64,000 nucleotides of DNA from Limonium bicolor (GCA_023374045.1 CM041777.1:484135594-484199593), one strand, 5' to 3'; counted from the first letter of the stretch, positions 1-12,704 are shown. Numbers and translations: made by a program. The notes: a model not told the origin generated them from the letters alone.

Positions 1-330
1 GCTTAGAACCAACCTTTAGGCTCGTCATAAGACCTAGATCCCATCTTTATGCTCGTCATAAGACCTAGAACCATCTTTAGGCTCGTCATAAGACCTAGAA
101 CCATCCTTAGGCTCATCATAAGACCTAGATCCACCTTTAGGCTCGTCATAAGACCTAGAACCATTCCTTTAGGCTCATTATATATCCTAGTTGCATTCCT
201 TCAGGCTCGTAATAAGACCTTTTAGCTTACCCACTCTCATCATACACATTGCATTCATCTCATTCATATAGGCTCGTCATAAGACCAAGTTGCATTATCC
301 AGGCGCGTCACAAGACCTGGTGACAGAAAA
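1..330. repeat. Tandem repeat, ~30-bp unit
   Basis: About eight imperfect head-to-tail units of roughly 30 bp, each containing GGCTCGTCATAAGACC followed by a short variable tail. The array runs off the left edge. Tandem repeats in the untranslated region upstream of the 3' LTR are typical of Ogre/Tat-type Ty3/gypsy elements, and a polypurine tract and LTR follow at 911-926, so I read it as the 3' non-coding interior of an element that begins outside the window. Confidence 0.8.
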
Positions 331-925
331 GTTGGCGAGGTGATGGCAATAAATCCTCTTGTGTTATGTCAGCTTACTTTGGGATCAACGAATGGTGGGC
401 AAAGGCAATAAGTCCCCAGGGTTTTTACCAGGAGTTATCCCTGCACCTGGCTTGGGGGGTTATGGCAATAAGTCCACATTGGGTCCAGCTAGGAGCATTG
501 GCATGGGTTTCAGTCCCCAGAAGCATCCGAGCATCATCAACATCATCCATCATCAGCATCATCATCAGCATCAGCATAATTAGCATCGTTAGCTTTTCAG
601 CATTCTTGCATTTGCATACCACCAAATTTTCACATCCTAGGTATTCAACGCCTTAGAATCGCTTGACATTGCTTTATTTCATTTATTATAGGTAGTCAGC
701 GCACTAGAATAGCTTGACACATTTTCACTTATAGGTAGTCAGCGCCTTAGAATAGATCGACAACGTTTTATTGCTTAGGTAGTCAGCGCCTCCGAATAGC
801 TAGACGTAGTCAACGCGGTTTCGGACAACATGGAGGATTCTGTGAAATCCAAATTTTTGGGCATCACTCAAGCATCAACCCGACTTCTCACATCCGTTAC
901 AAAGTCTAGTTGACGGGGGGCAATC
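331..925 (+). repeat. 3' internal region of a left-hand Tat/Ogre-like element
   Basis: Continues the non-coding interior. Three diverged copies of a GGCAATAARTCC motif lie at about 345-475, a (CAT/CAG)n microsatellite at about 533-588, and four ~44-52-bp tandem units built on GGTAGTCAGCGCCTTAGAAT at about 639-811. The short reading frames here are by-products of the repeats and show no known domain. It ends in the polypurine tract just before the LTR. Confidence 0.6.
911..925 (+). other. Polypurine tract before LTR1
   Basis: TGACGGGGGGCAATC directly precedes the TGTTATTCCC start of the LTR. A G-rich tract next to TG is where plus-strand DNA synthesis is primed in LTR retrotransposons. Its presence makes LTR1 a 3' LTR for the element on the left. 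Confidence 0.65.
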
Positions 926-1449
926 TGTTATTCCCAAAATTTTGACCCCCTAGGTTAGGGTCTACGAGGTTTTGGTGTTGTGAGGGGCATTTCAATCTGG
1001 TAATGAAAGATTCCGGCTCGATCCAGGGCTGGCAGTTCCATGGGTGGAGGGGTCATTGTTCGTCGTCAGTTGTCAGTTCGTTTGTAGTTTTAAGGTACTC
1101 CTAGACCTCCTATAGGCTTTCTCTCTCCTCCAAAGGATGCCTAAATCTACTTGAAATGCTTTGGTATTTTAACCCATGATATAGGATGACATTTTAAGCA
1201 TAATGGCGTTAGAATTTTGATTTTTCGAATTCCCAATAATTTTCTAGCAATTTCTGACTGAATCTGACGGGAAATTGAATTTAAAATTATTCCAACATTT
1301 AAAAAATCCAATTCCACTTCCGACAAATCATAATTGTCATCCTTGACACGTGGTTAAAATTTCACAGTAAAATTATTTTGGGAAGTCATTTAATTAAAAG
1401 CCAAAAAAAATCTTACTTTTACTAGATTTTCTTAATCTTTAAGAAAGTC

Positions 1450-1458
1450 TATATAAAG
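1450..1458 (+). promoter_or_regulatory. TATA box of LTR1
   Basis: TATATAAAG, followed within about 40 bp by a purine-rich stretch (AAAGAAAGAATC) and then an A/C-rich leader. The same position in LTR2 (about 4818) reads TATACATAAAG. This is the expected U3/R boundary; the promoter role is inferred. Confidence 0.55.
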
Positions 1459-2062
1459 GATAGGTCTTTTGATAAAAGAAAGAATCTCTCAAGCTCTTAG
1501 AACCCTAGGCAGTCAAAACTCTTCTCCATAGCCAGCCTCCCACGTTTTTGCACCTCAACCACCAAAACAACACCGAAACATGGTTTTCAATTCCCAACAC
1601 ATCAAAAATCATCAAACATCAACCAAACCACCTCTAAAACGCGAAGAACACCTCCAACAATCAACAACCAAAAGCTCGGGTCGAACTTAGTCCGGAACCG
1701 GCACCATCGGAGCCTCAGAAGAATCCCGACGTGAAGAATCCTCTTGAATTCGAAGGCAAAACAGGTTACAATTCTACTTTTCTAACTCCCCATGACCTTA
1801 TTAACTCTCTGTTGAATTTTGGGTTCAAACTAACCTTTCTACGCTTCTGTATTGCTAATTGCTTTTGCTTCTGCCTTGTTACTTGTTTGTCAAGTTTCGT
1901 GAGTAATTAGACTTCAAACTGCAATCTTTCAATTACTAACGTATTGTATATCTTTTAGGCTACACGTGCATAATTTTTAGCCGAAAACACCGTCGGGAAC
2001 CATCAGAAACCACTGTCTGTGGGTGGTCCGGGACCACGGACGGGACCTGGCCACGGACGGGT

Positions 2063-2080
2063 TGTCCGTGGCCACGGACA
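2063..2080. repeat. 18-bp perfect palindrome in LTR1
   Basis: TGTCCGTGGCCACGGACA is a perfect palindrome in a 2015-2270 cluster of related words (GGTCCGGGACC, CCACGGAC, GTCCGTGG, GGGCCC). LTR2 carries the same 18-mer at 5421-5438. The cluster stands out from the surrounding AT-rich LTR. Confidence 0.85.
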
Positions 2081-2696
2081 CCCACGACGGCGGCAGAATT
2101 TTTAAATTTCAAAGATTAGGTTTTTCTAAATAATGTCCGGGCCCACAGACAACTTGTCCGTGGCCCCGGACTTTTCAAATTTTCATTTTTCTAAAATTTG
2201 AATTTTCTGTATAATTAGGTTAACTGGGGTCCGTGGTCTCGGACATGGGGTCCATGGCTACGAACGTAAACAAAATTTGACCTAATTCTGCCTCCGAAAC
2301 CCTAGTCTAGGTACTTTCAGTTTCCACTTTAATTTTCTGTCAAAAAATGTTAAAAATACAAAAAAAATCAGAAGCGCGCACTTAGGTTAAAACGACTCGT
2401 AATAAGACGTAATTAACTAAGTAGAGGAAAAACGAGTTCTAGGGGTAATGAAAGTAATTGAACCCTAAATAAGTCGTATACCAAGCCCCCGAACCCGAAC
2501 TCTCCTTTCCTAATTTGATCCAGGTAAAAATTAGGTGGCGACTCATAATAGGTTCCAGTGAGCTAACTTAGGATTTAATAATTAATGTTTTATGACATAG
2601 TTATTAATCTTAGGTTATAAGTGGACCTAGAACCCAACCGGATCCAAATCAACTCGATTCAACCTAGGATAGGTTTAAAAATCGCGGCTCACAGAC

Positions 2697-2716
2697 TGTC
2701 GACTCTGTTGGGGACC
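2697..2716 (+). other. Probable primer-binding site
   Basis: TGTCGACTCTGTTGGGGACC begins 3 bases after the CA end of LTR1. GRCGACTCYRYTGGGGA-type sequences lie just inside the 5' LTR of Tat/Ogre elements, where a tRNA primes minus-strand synthesis. The exact tRNA was not checked. Confidence 0.5.
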
Positions 2717-3598
2717 ACTTCTTAATACTAACTTGTTTAATTTTAGAAAGATGGCTTAACTCAAAAATTGTTTATGCTTTATTACATTGTTTGTCTACTT
2801 TTTGTGCGCAATTTAAATTTCTGTACCTTTGCATCATCTGAGAGCGAGGGTCCACATAAACCAATTTCACCCCGGGACCCGTTTGAGGGTCCCCTGTCAG
2901 GGACTCTCGCCTTCTAGGTGATGTGAATAAGTGGGGAAAAGAGGAGGGTGTCGTCTAACCACACCCCCTTAATACCTGGGCTTTACCCCAAGCATTTTCC
3001 TGGCAGTACCCTACCTAGCCCATTGTTTGGTCAGTTAAAGACCCGACCGTAGACGCACACCTTTAGGTGTTGTGAAAAAAGTGGGGAAGCCCAATGAGAA
3101 TATCGTGCAAGCCCTTTTCCTTTGGGGTGACCTGGGCCCGTGCCCAAGCAACTCTCTGGATCGATCTGTACCCGTTGGACTGAGGCATTTTGTGAGGACA
3201 TTTGCATTAACTCCCTATGCAAGACTCCTGTGTATATGTTTTTTCTTGGCCTCAGGCCCAATATCTGTATCAGTCCTTCAATCTCTTCTAGCCCAAATGA
3301 AACATTTAAAGGGTTTTGGTAGTCCAAATACTTCTATCACCCCAAAACAAAAAAACAAAAAAAATCCTTTAGGCTGATTCTTGTTACAAGCCCAATTCTT
3401 GTAATACCCACTCGTAAGACCAACGAATCTTGTAACCCAAAAGTTTAGTCCAGAGCAGACCCTTCCAAAATTTTAGAGTCCAGCATTCATTGCAGTGCAC
3501 TAACTCTCGGCCTGTGTTTCCAAGTTTAGTCCCAGTCTCACTCCCGCAATGCTGACTTATCTTTTTGCTCAAAACAGGCAGCGCCCCTCGCAACTAGG

Positions 3599-4553
3599 AT
3601 GTCGTCTGGAGTTAACAATCCAAGTACTCAGCTCGTTGAGCTTGTGGATTTGATAGGGAAACTAGCTGAGTTAGAATTTATCCACAGGAGTGCCTTGGAA
3701 GAGTTAAGCTCAGGATTTGTGTCGGCCGCAAGGGAAGCGAGAGCTCTCATTCATTCTCTCGGAGAAATCATCCCTTTAGATCTGGCCCCCAATGAGGACG
3801 GGGTCAAGTCACTGAGAACCAGGAACCACAAGAAGAGCAGGCCGCACAGGTGCCCATCGTAGATCTGCAGCAGCCGTAGAGTCAGATTCTAAGAGTACTT
3901 CTAGGGCGGAGGTTAGTCCAACTCAAAGCCCCGCGGTTTCGCGGGCGGCATCTAGGGGCATATCCCGAGCAGTTCTGTCGTTTCCACCTACTCACAGGCC
4001 TCTCCACAGATAATTGTCGCAATTTGAGGTCTAAAATTTTGTTATTGGCCCAAGAAGGAAAAATCCAGATTGCAACCCCAGTACCGGAGCTTCCTCGCAA
4101 AGCCGAATGGGAATTCACACCCATTGGTTATCCCTTAAGCCAGGCCTTTGAGGAGCTGCTGGACGAAGGGCTAATACGACCGCTCATTCCTCGCCATGGA
4201 GAGACACGAAAGGGAGTCGGCTCAGTCAATTTTGTAGGTACCATCAGCTAGCGGGACATGATACCAATGATTGCAAAGCGCCGAGACATCGGATCCAAGA
4301 CCTCATCGATCAGGGATATCAGCGTTTGGATGACCTCGAGACTTCAGAGTCCGAAGTTCAGTGTGCTGCCTTTACTGTTTTCTGGGATGACAAAAAGCCG
4401 CACGAGGGGCAGGACGGAAGCCCACATCCACGGTCAGCTTTGTCCCAGCAAATGCTCACATTACCCGGTCGGAAAAGCACTACGGATCACCAGAAAGGCC
4501 ATCGCAAGGGGAGGAGTGAATGTTGTCTCCCCCGGTGGTTGAAGAAATTCCAG
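3599..4553 (+). pseudogene. Degenerate gag with two zinc-knuckle-like motifs
   Basis: Starts ATG at 3599 with a helical, charged N-terminal segment (ELVDLIGKLAELEFIHR), then shifts frame near 3860-3900. Around 3975-4110 one frame carries a CRFHLLTG...STDNC motif, followed by EGKIQI and the segment PRKAEWEFTPIGYPLSQAF. After a further frame change, 4233-4340 encodes CRYHQLAGHDTNDC and then HRIQDLIDQG. Both CXYH...GHXTXXC-like knuckles followed by a leucine-rich helix are typical of Gag in Tat/Ogre Ty3/gypsy elements, where Gag packages element RNA. Frames are broken at least twice, so no intact protein is expected. Confidence 0.65.
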
Positions 4554-4656
4554 TGAATGAGAACTGCTTCAGAAGCTGAAGGCAACAACCATCCCCATGG
4601 CAATATGGTCTTTGCTTACGATCTCACCAGAGCACCGACGGGCCATTGCCAACATT

Positions 4657-6079
4657 TAAAATATTCCAACATTTAAAAATCCGATTCCACTTCCGACAAA
4701 TCATAATTGTCATCCTTGACACGTGGTTAAAATTTCACAGTAAAATTATTTTGGGAAGTCATTTAATTAAAAAGCCAAAAAATCTTACTTTACTACATTT
4801 CTTAATCTTTGAGAAAGTATACATAAAGGGATAGGTCTTTTGATAAAAGAAAGAATCTCTCAAGCTCTTAGAACCCTATGCAGTCAAAACTCTTCTCCAT
4901 AGCCAGCCTCCCACGTTTTTGCACCCTCAAGCACCAAAACAACACCGAAATCTCACCGAAATCAACACCGAAACACGTTTTTCAATTCCCAACACATCAA
5001 AAATCATCAAACATCAACCAAACCACCTCCAAACAATCAACAACCAGAAGCTCGGGTCGAACTCAGTCTGGAACCGGCACCATCGGAGCCTCCGAAGAAT
5101 CCCGACGTGAAGAATCCTCTTGAATTTGAAGGCAAACAGGTTACAATTCTACTTTTCTAACTCCCCATGACCTTATTAACTCCTGTTGAATTTTGGGTTC
5201 AAAGTAACCTTTCTACGCTTCTGTATTGCTAATTGCTTTTGCATTCTGCCTTGTTACTACTTGTTTTGTCAAGTGCGTAATTGGACTTCAAATTGCAACC
5301 TTTCAAGTACTAACGTATTGTATATCTTTCAGGCTACACGTGCATAATTTTTTAGCCGAAACAACCGTCGGGAACCATCAGAAAACCCCTGTCCTGGGTG
5401 GCCCGGGACCACAGACGGGTTGTCCGTGGCCACGGACACCCACGGACGGCGGCAGAATTTTTAAAATTTCAAAATTTAGGTTTTTCTCTTTCTAAATAAT
5501 GTCCGGGCCCACGGACAGCTTGTCCGTGGCCCCGGACTTTTTCAAAATTTTGTTTTTCTAAAATTCGACTTTTCTATATAATTAGGTTAACTAGGCTGTG
5601 GTCTCGGACATGGGGTCCATGGTCTCGGACATGGGGTCCGTGGCTACGGACGTAAACAAAATTTGATCTCATTCTGCCTCCGAAACCCTAGTCTAGGTAC
5701 TTTCAGTTTCCACTTTAATTTTTTGTCAAAAATGTTAAAAATTCAAAAAAATCAGAAGTGCGCACTTAGGTAAAAACGACTCGTAATAAGCCGTAATTAA
5801 ACTAAGTAGCGGAAAAACGAATTCTAGGGGTAATGAAAGTAATTGAACCCTAAATAAGTCATATACCAAGCCTTCGAACCCGAACTCTCCTTTCCTAATT
5901 TGATCCAGGTAAAAATTAGGTGGCGACTCATAATAGGTTCCAGTGAACTAACTTAGGATTTAATAATTAAGGTTTTATGACATAGTTATTAAGCTTAGGT
6001 TATAAGTGGACCTAGAACCCAACCGGATCCTAATCAACTCGAATCAACCTAGGATAGGGTTTAAAAATCGAGGCCCACA
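4657..6079 (+). repeat. LTR2, 5'-truncated copy of LTR1
   Basis: Matches LTR1 from about 1285 to its end (CACA at 6076-6079) with small indels. It lacks the first ~360 bp, so U3 is incomplete, but it retains a TATA-like box (about 4818), the palindrome cluster (about 5395-5660) and the terminal block. A short duplication of CCATGGTCTCGGACATGGGGTC near 5595-5640 is absent from LTR1. Confidence 0.8.
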
Positions 6080-6763
6080 AGTGGGTATATGAAAGATTGA
6101 AACACTTAAACTAGACAACATGCTTGGGGTTGGTGGTGGCTAGGCTGTCGAAGTTGAGCTGTTGGGGCGATGGGGAGTGACCAATCGAGGTCGGGTCCCC
6201 ATGTCAAGAGTCTTTCACATGCGTTGTAGGTCACGTCGGTGGTTGCTACGGTGGTCACTATTGTGAGAAATTCCAAAACAGTATGAACCTGAGAAAAAAC
6301 AAGGAAAGTGCACCCAAATCACTGTAGTACAACATGGTCGTATCCACAATGAAATTGGTTTCTAATTTCCGAGCTTCGGTATCTAGGTATTGAAATAAAG
6401 AGCGGTAAAATGGGTTTACCCGGAGGAAAGCTTGATGATTCGGTTCAATCAAATATAGAAAAACAAACGAACTAAATGGTGTTTGATGGATTGGAATGGA
6501 AAAGTGCCCTAGGATAGTAAAGAATCACCTAAATCACCGGATTATACTCATAAACACACCTCAATTTAGTTGTCTATTAGAGCTAATATAAAGAATCCAA
6601 ATCTTGAACCAATCAAATCATACCTAATCAATCACACCTCTTAATTCGAAGAAGGGTTAAGTCATTAGATAGCATTAATCACAAGCTCTTAGCAATAGCC
6701 TTAAGGTTTAACCCCCTGATTCTAGAGTTCAAAAGCTAGGGCTTGTCCATTCTTGGTCACAAT
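6080..6763. other. Unassigned region between elements
   Basis: No coding sequence recognised. The stretch at about 6300-6350 (AGTGCACCCAAATCACTGTAGTAC followed by GGTCGTATCCACAA, in two runs) resembles a motif at the end of many plant LTR/leader sequences, and comparable text occurs reversed near 22720-22800 and direct near 60960-61060. It may be an old LTR fragment; I cannot fix its ends. Confidence 0.3.
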
Positions 6764-9700
6764 TGTAACACCCCTCTCGATAAACACGTAACAATCCCTC
6801 ACGTAGCATAATTGAAAACGTCTTACAGCAGAAGTACAAACAATAATATTAATTCTCACTCGGGTGTCACCTGCCATTACTCGCCCATGCGAGTAACAAA
6901 GCAGAAACTAAAACCCAACAACAAATATATGCTACTAAACCGCAGTGATAACGAGATAAATCCTATACATCATACTAAGTCCATAACCATAACCGATGAC
7001 AAGTGAGCGTCTACCCAATCCTTATTATATACAATAATACCATCTTACAATCCAATGTCTAACACCATTATACAATTGAATTCCATGTGCGGTAAATAAA
7101 TAAAACCCAACTACCTAACTACCCGGGTCCCGCACTTCGGCTTCGACGGTGATCAGCAACCTGCACAATGTTGTGAAGCTCAGTGATATACGGTGAGTAT
7201 GCCGGGTTTGCATTCAGACCCTATAGGTCACTTAGTCATCTTAACCATCTTGATATTAGATTGGTTTCATGCTTTACCAGTTTACAGATATAATTAATAT
7301 GTAACAATCATGCACAAACACTGAGTTATCCATCCAATTAATACAGTCATTACATTTCCCAAACAGTAGTTGCATCAACGAACGTATCGAATAATTGCAA
7401 TAAAGTGCATAGTCGCTCTTAGCGAATGGTTTCCATATTTATTAATATTTGGCCTTCAAGGCCCCATCCAACCAAACCATGTTTAATTATTTACCAGTTG
7501 GGCATCATGTTAGGACAACCCGAATCAACCTTACCAGTGGACAGTAGTCCTCCCGTACACACAAAGGTGCTCATGTTGCCAGATGTCCGGAGGCCCCTAG
7601 TCATTCACTTTGCCTCGTAAGGCGTCCATATAAAGGTTGTAGCCGTGTACCAACAGCAGGTACCATCTGACCCACGATCCAATTAGGGCTCGTTGGGAAA
7701 TTTCCTGGAGCGGAACCCGATCGGGTATCCCCTCAGTGATCACAAATGCGCAACCAGGTAGTTCGTAAACTACACTGGATTCCGCCCCTCATCTCATACC
7801 AATTCTCTCATAGGATTAAATGTCTTAATCGTTTCCTAAGATATACTCTTAGTTTTATGGAGAATACAATTTATTACTTAGTTGCCCAATGGGTCTCACG
7901 CATTCCTAGAAATAATCTAGGTCGTATTCATGTTCGAGATCCATGCTCTAAAGACCGACAATGTTGTATCTCATACCTAAGTATTTTACTTAGGTTATTT
8001 AATTACATAATTATAATACTAGTGTATTATAATAATAACCCATTCTTTTATCACATTGAACACATATGTATGTTTATATAAGTCAATCTATAGTCGACGT
8101 AATATTAACCCGATGGGCATTCGCGTACAGTAGTAGTAATGCGATAATGATAAACAGATATCCAGCTCAAGCACACATACATGCATATAAGCATTCATAT
8201 AGAAATCTTATCACACCAAATAATATCTGGACCCGAGGGAAGACTCAGGACAATCAAGATCAAACCCCTTTACATACCGTACACCTTAGACCAAGGACGC
8301 GCAGTAGACCACTAAGCTTTTCCGGCGCCTCCGTCTAAAGTACGATCTAAATTGTAATAAAGCTATGAGTCAGTCTCCATGACTAACTAGATCTGGTATT
8401 TCCGAATAACATTGTAACCCCGACAGTTCATCCCCGGATTTCAACTGTTATTTGTTACGGGTTTCTCTAAACCAGTCGGCTTCGTTACTTAGACTCGTAG
8501 TGTGTCATAATTCGACTATTGAATGTAATTCATTATATTCATTTAATTTTGTTCCTTCTTGAACTTAGGCATATAACATATAGTTGCATGCATACATGCA
8601 TTATTTATCATATGGTATTATTATCCCACCATCCATTATAATACATTGTATTATATAATCCATTAATCTTGTAATAACTACATTTGAGTTCAATACTTAT
8701 AACTTATAGTTCATAAACTATATTCATATAATAACCTTCACTATTTATATTATATGGTTTCCAACCATAATATATATCCATCCTTATATATATATATTTC
8801 TCGCATTTATATATATGTACCAATATAGGTAAGTTTCATGAATTATAAAACTCTTATATTATATGTCACATTTCATCATCTCATATGAGATGATTATTCC
8901 TATTAATTGTATTATATTATACAACTTATATTAAGAACATTATCTTAATATTATGTAACATTTTATGTTGTATAATTACAACTCCTAAGGTTTATTCAAT
9001 ATACACCTTGGTTTTGTAAATCTCATTTATTTATTGTTTGTCACATTATTTAATGTGAATATCCTTACTTATATTAATTCCATTTAAATCACGTTAATAC
9101 CATATAATTGTTATAATATTTATAACATTGTAGACCATAGTCTAAAATTCATTTTCCAACCTTTATAAATTCGGTACAGCACTATCTTTTATTTTAATTT
9201 CATTTTGACCACATAACATTATGTAATGTTATAATACCATATACTAATATCATATAATATGATATTTTTATTTCATATAACTTATAACATATAGTTTTTA
9301 TACAAAACTATTTTTAATGCCGAAAGGCACATACTTATAATTTAATTTCATTATCTTACCATATCTTTATGTTTATTACAATATCACCCCATAATTTATA
9401 CCATGTTATATATACCATATAATATAACATCTTTAACTTTATAACAAGGTATAACCTAAGGTTATTTTTATTTAATAACCGAACAAACCTTAATCTGTTC
9501 TAATTCATTTCTCAACCCACCAACTTTCTATAATCATAATTTGACCCAATTTATAACATATAGTTTTATAATATCATTAAAACTATATATTATACATATA
9601 TCTTAAATAACTACTCTTATATTATTCTAAAAATCACCAAATTCCACCAAAGGGTTATAAATATCATTCCTAACCCCTAAACTCTCGGTATTTACATTTC

Positions 9701-12064
9701 CACCCCCATTTACTTATCCAAAATGTAACAATGACATAATAACTATATATTATACATATATAGTTTATTTTAACTCCAAATTCCGCCCAATAAATTCCTA
9801 AATATAGCCCATGGGTGTTTAAAATACCATTTTACACCCTATGTTTCGGAAATATCATATTTACCCCATATGTTATAAAAATGTTACAATTAAATACATA
9901 ACTTACTATATAACCATAAATAAATTATTTAACTTATCTAATTTGGTCAAAGCCTACCATATGGTCAAGGTTAACCTCCTTAATATTGCCTTGACCATCA
10001 TTTTCCTTTATTTATAGTTTCTACCCCCATTTTCTAGAAATTACCATTTAACCCCAAAACTTTATAAAATCTTATAATTTTTATTTAAACTACTTTTTAC
10101 ACCTAATTTTCGGCTATATTAATATTTAGCCCCAAATTTGATTTAAGTATGGTTTAGCCCCCATTCCTTGCAGTAATATTTATTTATTACCTAAAGCTTA
10201 ATTTAAACTTAAAATACATAATTAAAATGGCCTAAAGCACATGGCCTTATTACAAACATTAGCTTATAAAATAAATTACACATAAATGCTCCAAAATGCA
10301 TATAAACTCTCGGCCTCACCATATATTTTCCAATAATTACCAGTCTTCCACATAAAGTCTTAATTTGACATTTATGTTACTTAATCACTTAGAAATTTAC
10401 TAACTACTTCCCTCCTTAACCACCTTAGGTCAAAATCTGACCATTAAACCTATGTTCACTCACGGTAATTATTTAGCATAAGCTTAAACATATAATACAT
10501 ATCAAAGATGAGATTTAAGTGTTTTATACCTTGTTTTAGCCAAGGTAAGGCCTTGTTTGGCCACGACAAGCTTAAGATAATTTCCACAGCTTGTTAAACA
10601 TGTTTTAAACAGCAAACAAATTAAGATATGATTAAACTCTAAGCATGAGCTAATCATAGGAAGTGTTTTAATGCACAAATTCAAGGTAAAATTACCTTAG
10701 AAATGCAAGGGAACCAAGGGCTGTTCTTGACCTATTTTTACAGAAGCAAAAGAGTATCAAAAGGTATTCTAAATTAAGGATTAAAACCGTAACAACAACC
10801 CAGCCAAGAAGATGGCTAATTTTTACCTTGATTAAGATGCCAAAAATGGTGTTTTGGCATGGATTTGGCTATTCCTTGAAGATCTTGGTATACCAACTGA
10901 ACAAGCATGTAAAGGAGAAGGAAATAAGCCTAGGAAGCCAATATTTCCAATCGGAAATGAAGTAGAAGAAGAAGATCATGCTTAAAGCATGTTTTATACC
11001 TAAAGAACAAACTAGCTTTGCTTCCTTCCTCCTCTGAATTGTTCCACCAAAAACACCTTGTATTCCAACTCCAACTCACACCAAATGGCTGGATAAAAAT
11101 GGAAGTGGGTAAGCTCAATGGAAAGAGAAGAGAAAGATGAAGAGAATGAACATAAACTTGCCTTGGAAGCTTACCAAGATCAAGAGATCACACCAGCTGA
11201 ACTTGGAGTCTCCTTATGGTCAAGGAGGTTGAAAGAGAGGGTATGAAGCTAAGTGCTACGGCTGGAGGAAGTAATGGGAGGAAAGAGAAGAAAAATAAGC
11301 TTATAAGGTAAGGTTTGATTACTTTAGTGAATAGTCATTAGATGACTCATTAGTAGATATTTTATGTTGGCTAATGGATAAGGATGACTATCCAAATGGG
11401 CGGTAATGGGTGATCAAGTCAAAGGATGACCATTGACCATGGTTTAGTTTAGGAATTTAAATGTTATTTTGGGTACTTTTCACCCAAAATCACCCATTTT
11501 GATTTTTTTTAACTTTGATTTAGACTTTATAATATAGTCTATCATGTCACATTAATGTTATAAAGAATGTAATCTAGGTCTTAAAATGACAAAAAGTCAA
11601 TATCTTAGAGCTCATACACAAAAACGTGCTTTAAGGTGTTTTAGTGCACATTTTGTGTCCCAAGGTGTTTCTGAGCTTGGATTTCTTTTAGAATGGTTTT
11701 ATTATGTTCATTACATGATTATTGAACTTATAATCCAATTTGGAATCAAATGGAGGCCAAAAGACCTTTATGGTTTCTTAGAGCACCTTTTTGCCCTAAG
11801 TGACTTTAAGCATGTTAATGCTTGTTACTGATGTTGGAGTGTTGTCCAATAATTTTAATACGTTCATTTATGTTATTATGCTTATGACAAAGTTTTAGGT
11901 CCTAAGGAGTTCATTTGGGCATATATTTGCCCTAAATGGTCAAAGGATGCTATATTTGATCAATGTTGACCATTATTGTTTTTAAATTGATTTTAAGGCA
12001 TGTTTAGGCCTTAATTCATTTGATTAGATGTTTAATAAATTTTTTATTAGTTAGGGGTATTTCA
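6764..12064 (-). repeat. LTR-A, 5.3-kb giant LTR (GLT family)
   Basis: On the plus strand it begins TGTAACACCCC and ends GGGGTATTTCA. It is an LTR of a minus-strand element, because an AAGGGGGG polypurine tract (complement) abuts the right end at 12065-12082. It is very AT-rich with no long reading frame. It shares family marks with the other giant LTRs: a hairpin near its 3' end (6877-6896), a TGACTCA site (11343-11349), a degenerate GTGCTTTAAG hairpin (about 11622-11648) and splice-donor-like motifs near 10998, 10825, 10694 and 10528. It lacks the mid-LTR GC-rich hairpin ladder seen in the others. Confidence 0.8.
6877..6896 (-). other. LTR 3'-end hairpin, LTR-A version
   Basis: Stem TTACTCG/CGAGTAA with loop CCCATG (plus-strand reading), 113 nt from the LTR end. 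Loop and position match the hairpins at 37652, 38372, 47805 and 61864, while the stem is completely different. Confidence 0.6.
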
Positions 12065-12557
12065 ATCTACCCCCCTTAAAAAGACTTTGTCCCCAAGTCG
12101 CTTCCTCAAATAGGTATGTTAATAACTACCCATGTAAACCCATAATGTATATCTATGTGATATATCATCTACATACATTTTATTGTGATTAGACAGCACA
12201 TATCCCTCATTTGTGGCGTTAATTCAAACATATGGATATAGGCGATCCATCAGCACCATTTTTCCTATCAATTCTACAAACCCTAACAACCTCCCCGAGG
12301 TGTCCATACCATACCATCATTCCACATTCCATATCTAATGATTCATTTCGTATCTAGGCGATACCATATGTAATCAATCCACAAGGTAATATAATATATA
12401 TATATATATCACAAGTATCATAAAAAGGTACTACACACATGGGTGTATACACATCATTCAAACAGGTATCTCATAGGATACATACATATAAGTGCACACT
12501 ACACACAAACAAATCAACAACGTACACCTCACATACCAAACATCACCAACAAAATAT

Positions 12558-12663
12558 CGTATGCCCCGCATACCCCAATTCACTGTATGCCCCGCATACG
12601 AAACAAACAAACAAACATCGTATGCCCCGCATACCAACAAATTACTATATGCCCCGCATACGA
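12558..12663. repeat. Array of four GTATGCCCCGCATAC hairpins
   Basis: Four copies of a GTATGC-CCC-GCATAC inverted repeat (one with ATATGC), 30-40 bp apart, separated by AC-rich spacers. The spacing and short AC-rich linkers suggest local duplication. Confidence 0.8.
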
Positions 12664-12704
12664 AACAACAAAACTTAGTGCACACACGTGCACAACCAAG
12701 GGGC

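Larger units (their letters stand above)
926..2693 (+). repeat. LTR1 (Tat/Ogre-like Ty3/gypsy)
   Basis: A 1768-bp LTR starting TGTTATTCCC and ending CACA. From about 1285 to the end it matches 4657-6079 closely. It is preceded by a polypurine tract and followed by a primer-binding-site-like sequence, so it serves as 3' LTR of the left element and 5' LTR of the right one. A TATA box lies at about 1450, followed by an A/C-rich leader. At 2015-2270 there is a cluster of GC-rich palindromes in an otherwise AT-rich LTR. Confidence 0.8.
2694..4656 (+). mobile_element. Gag-only interior of a deleted Tat/Ogre-like element
   Basis: A 1.96-kb interior between LTR1 and truncated LTR2. After the primer-binding region come a non-coding leader (about 2717-3598) and a broken gag (3599-4553). 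No protease, reverse transcriptase or integrase is visible. At the right junction the word CCAACATTTAAAA occurs on both sides (about 4650 and 4667), which suggests a deletion by microhomology that removed pol, the polypurine tract and the first ~360 bp of the 3' LTR. The layout resembles the gag-only non-autonomous group called TR-GAG. Confidence 0.6.

Noticed and set aside
533..588. Possible CRISPR-like or regulatory repeat (CAT/CAG)n
   Set aside because: Plain trinucleotide microsatellite in a plant retroelement; no spacers or fixed repeats.
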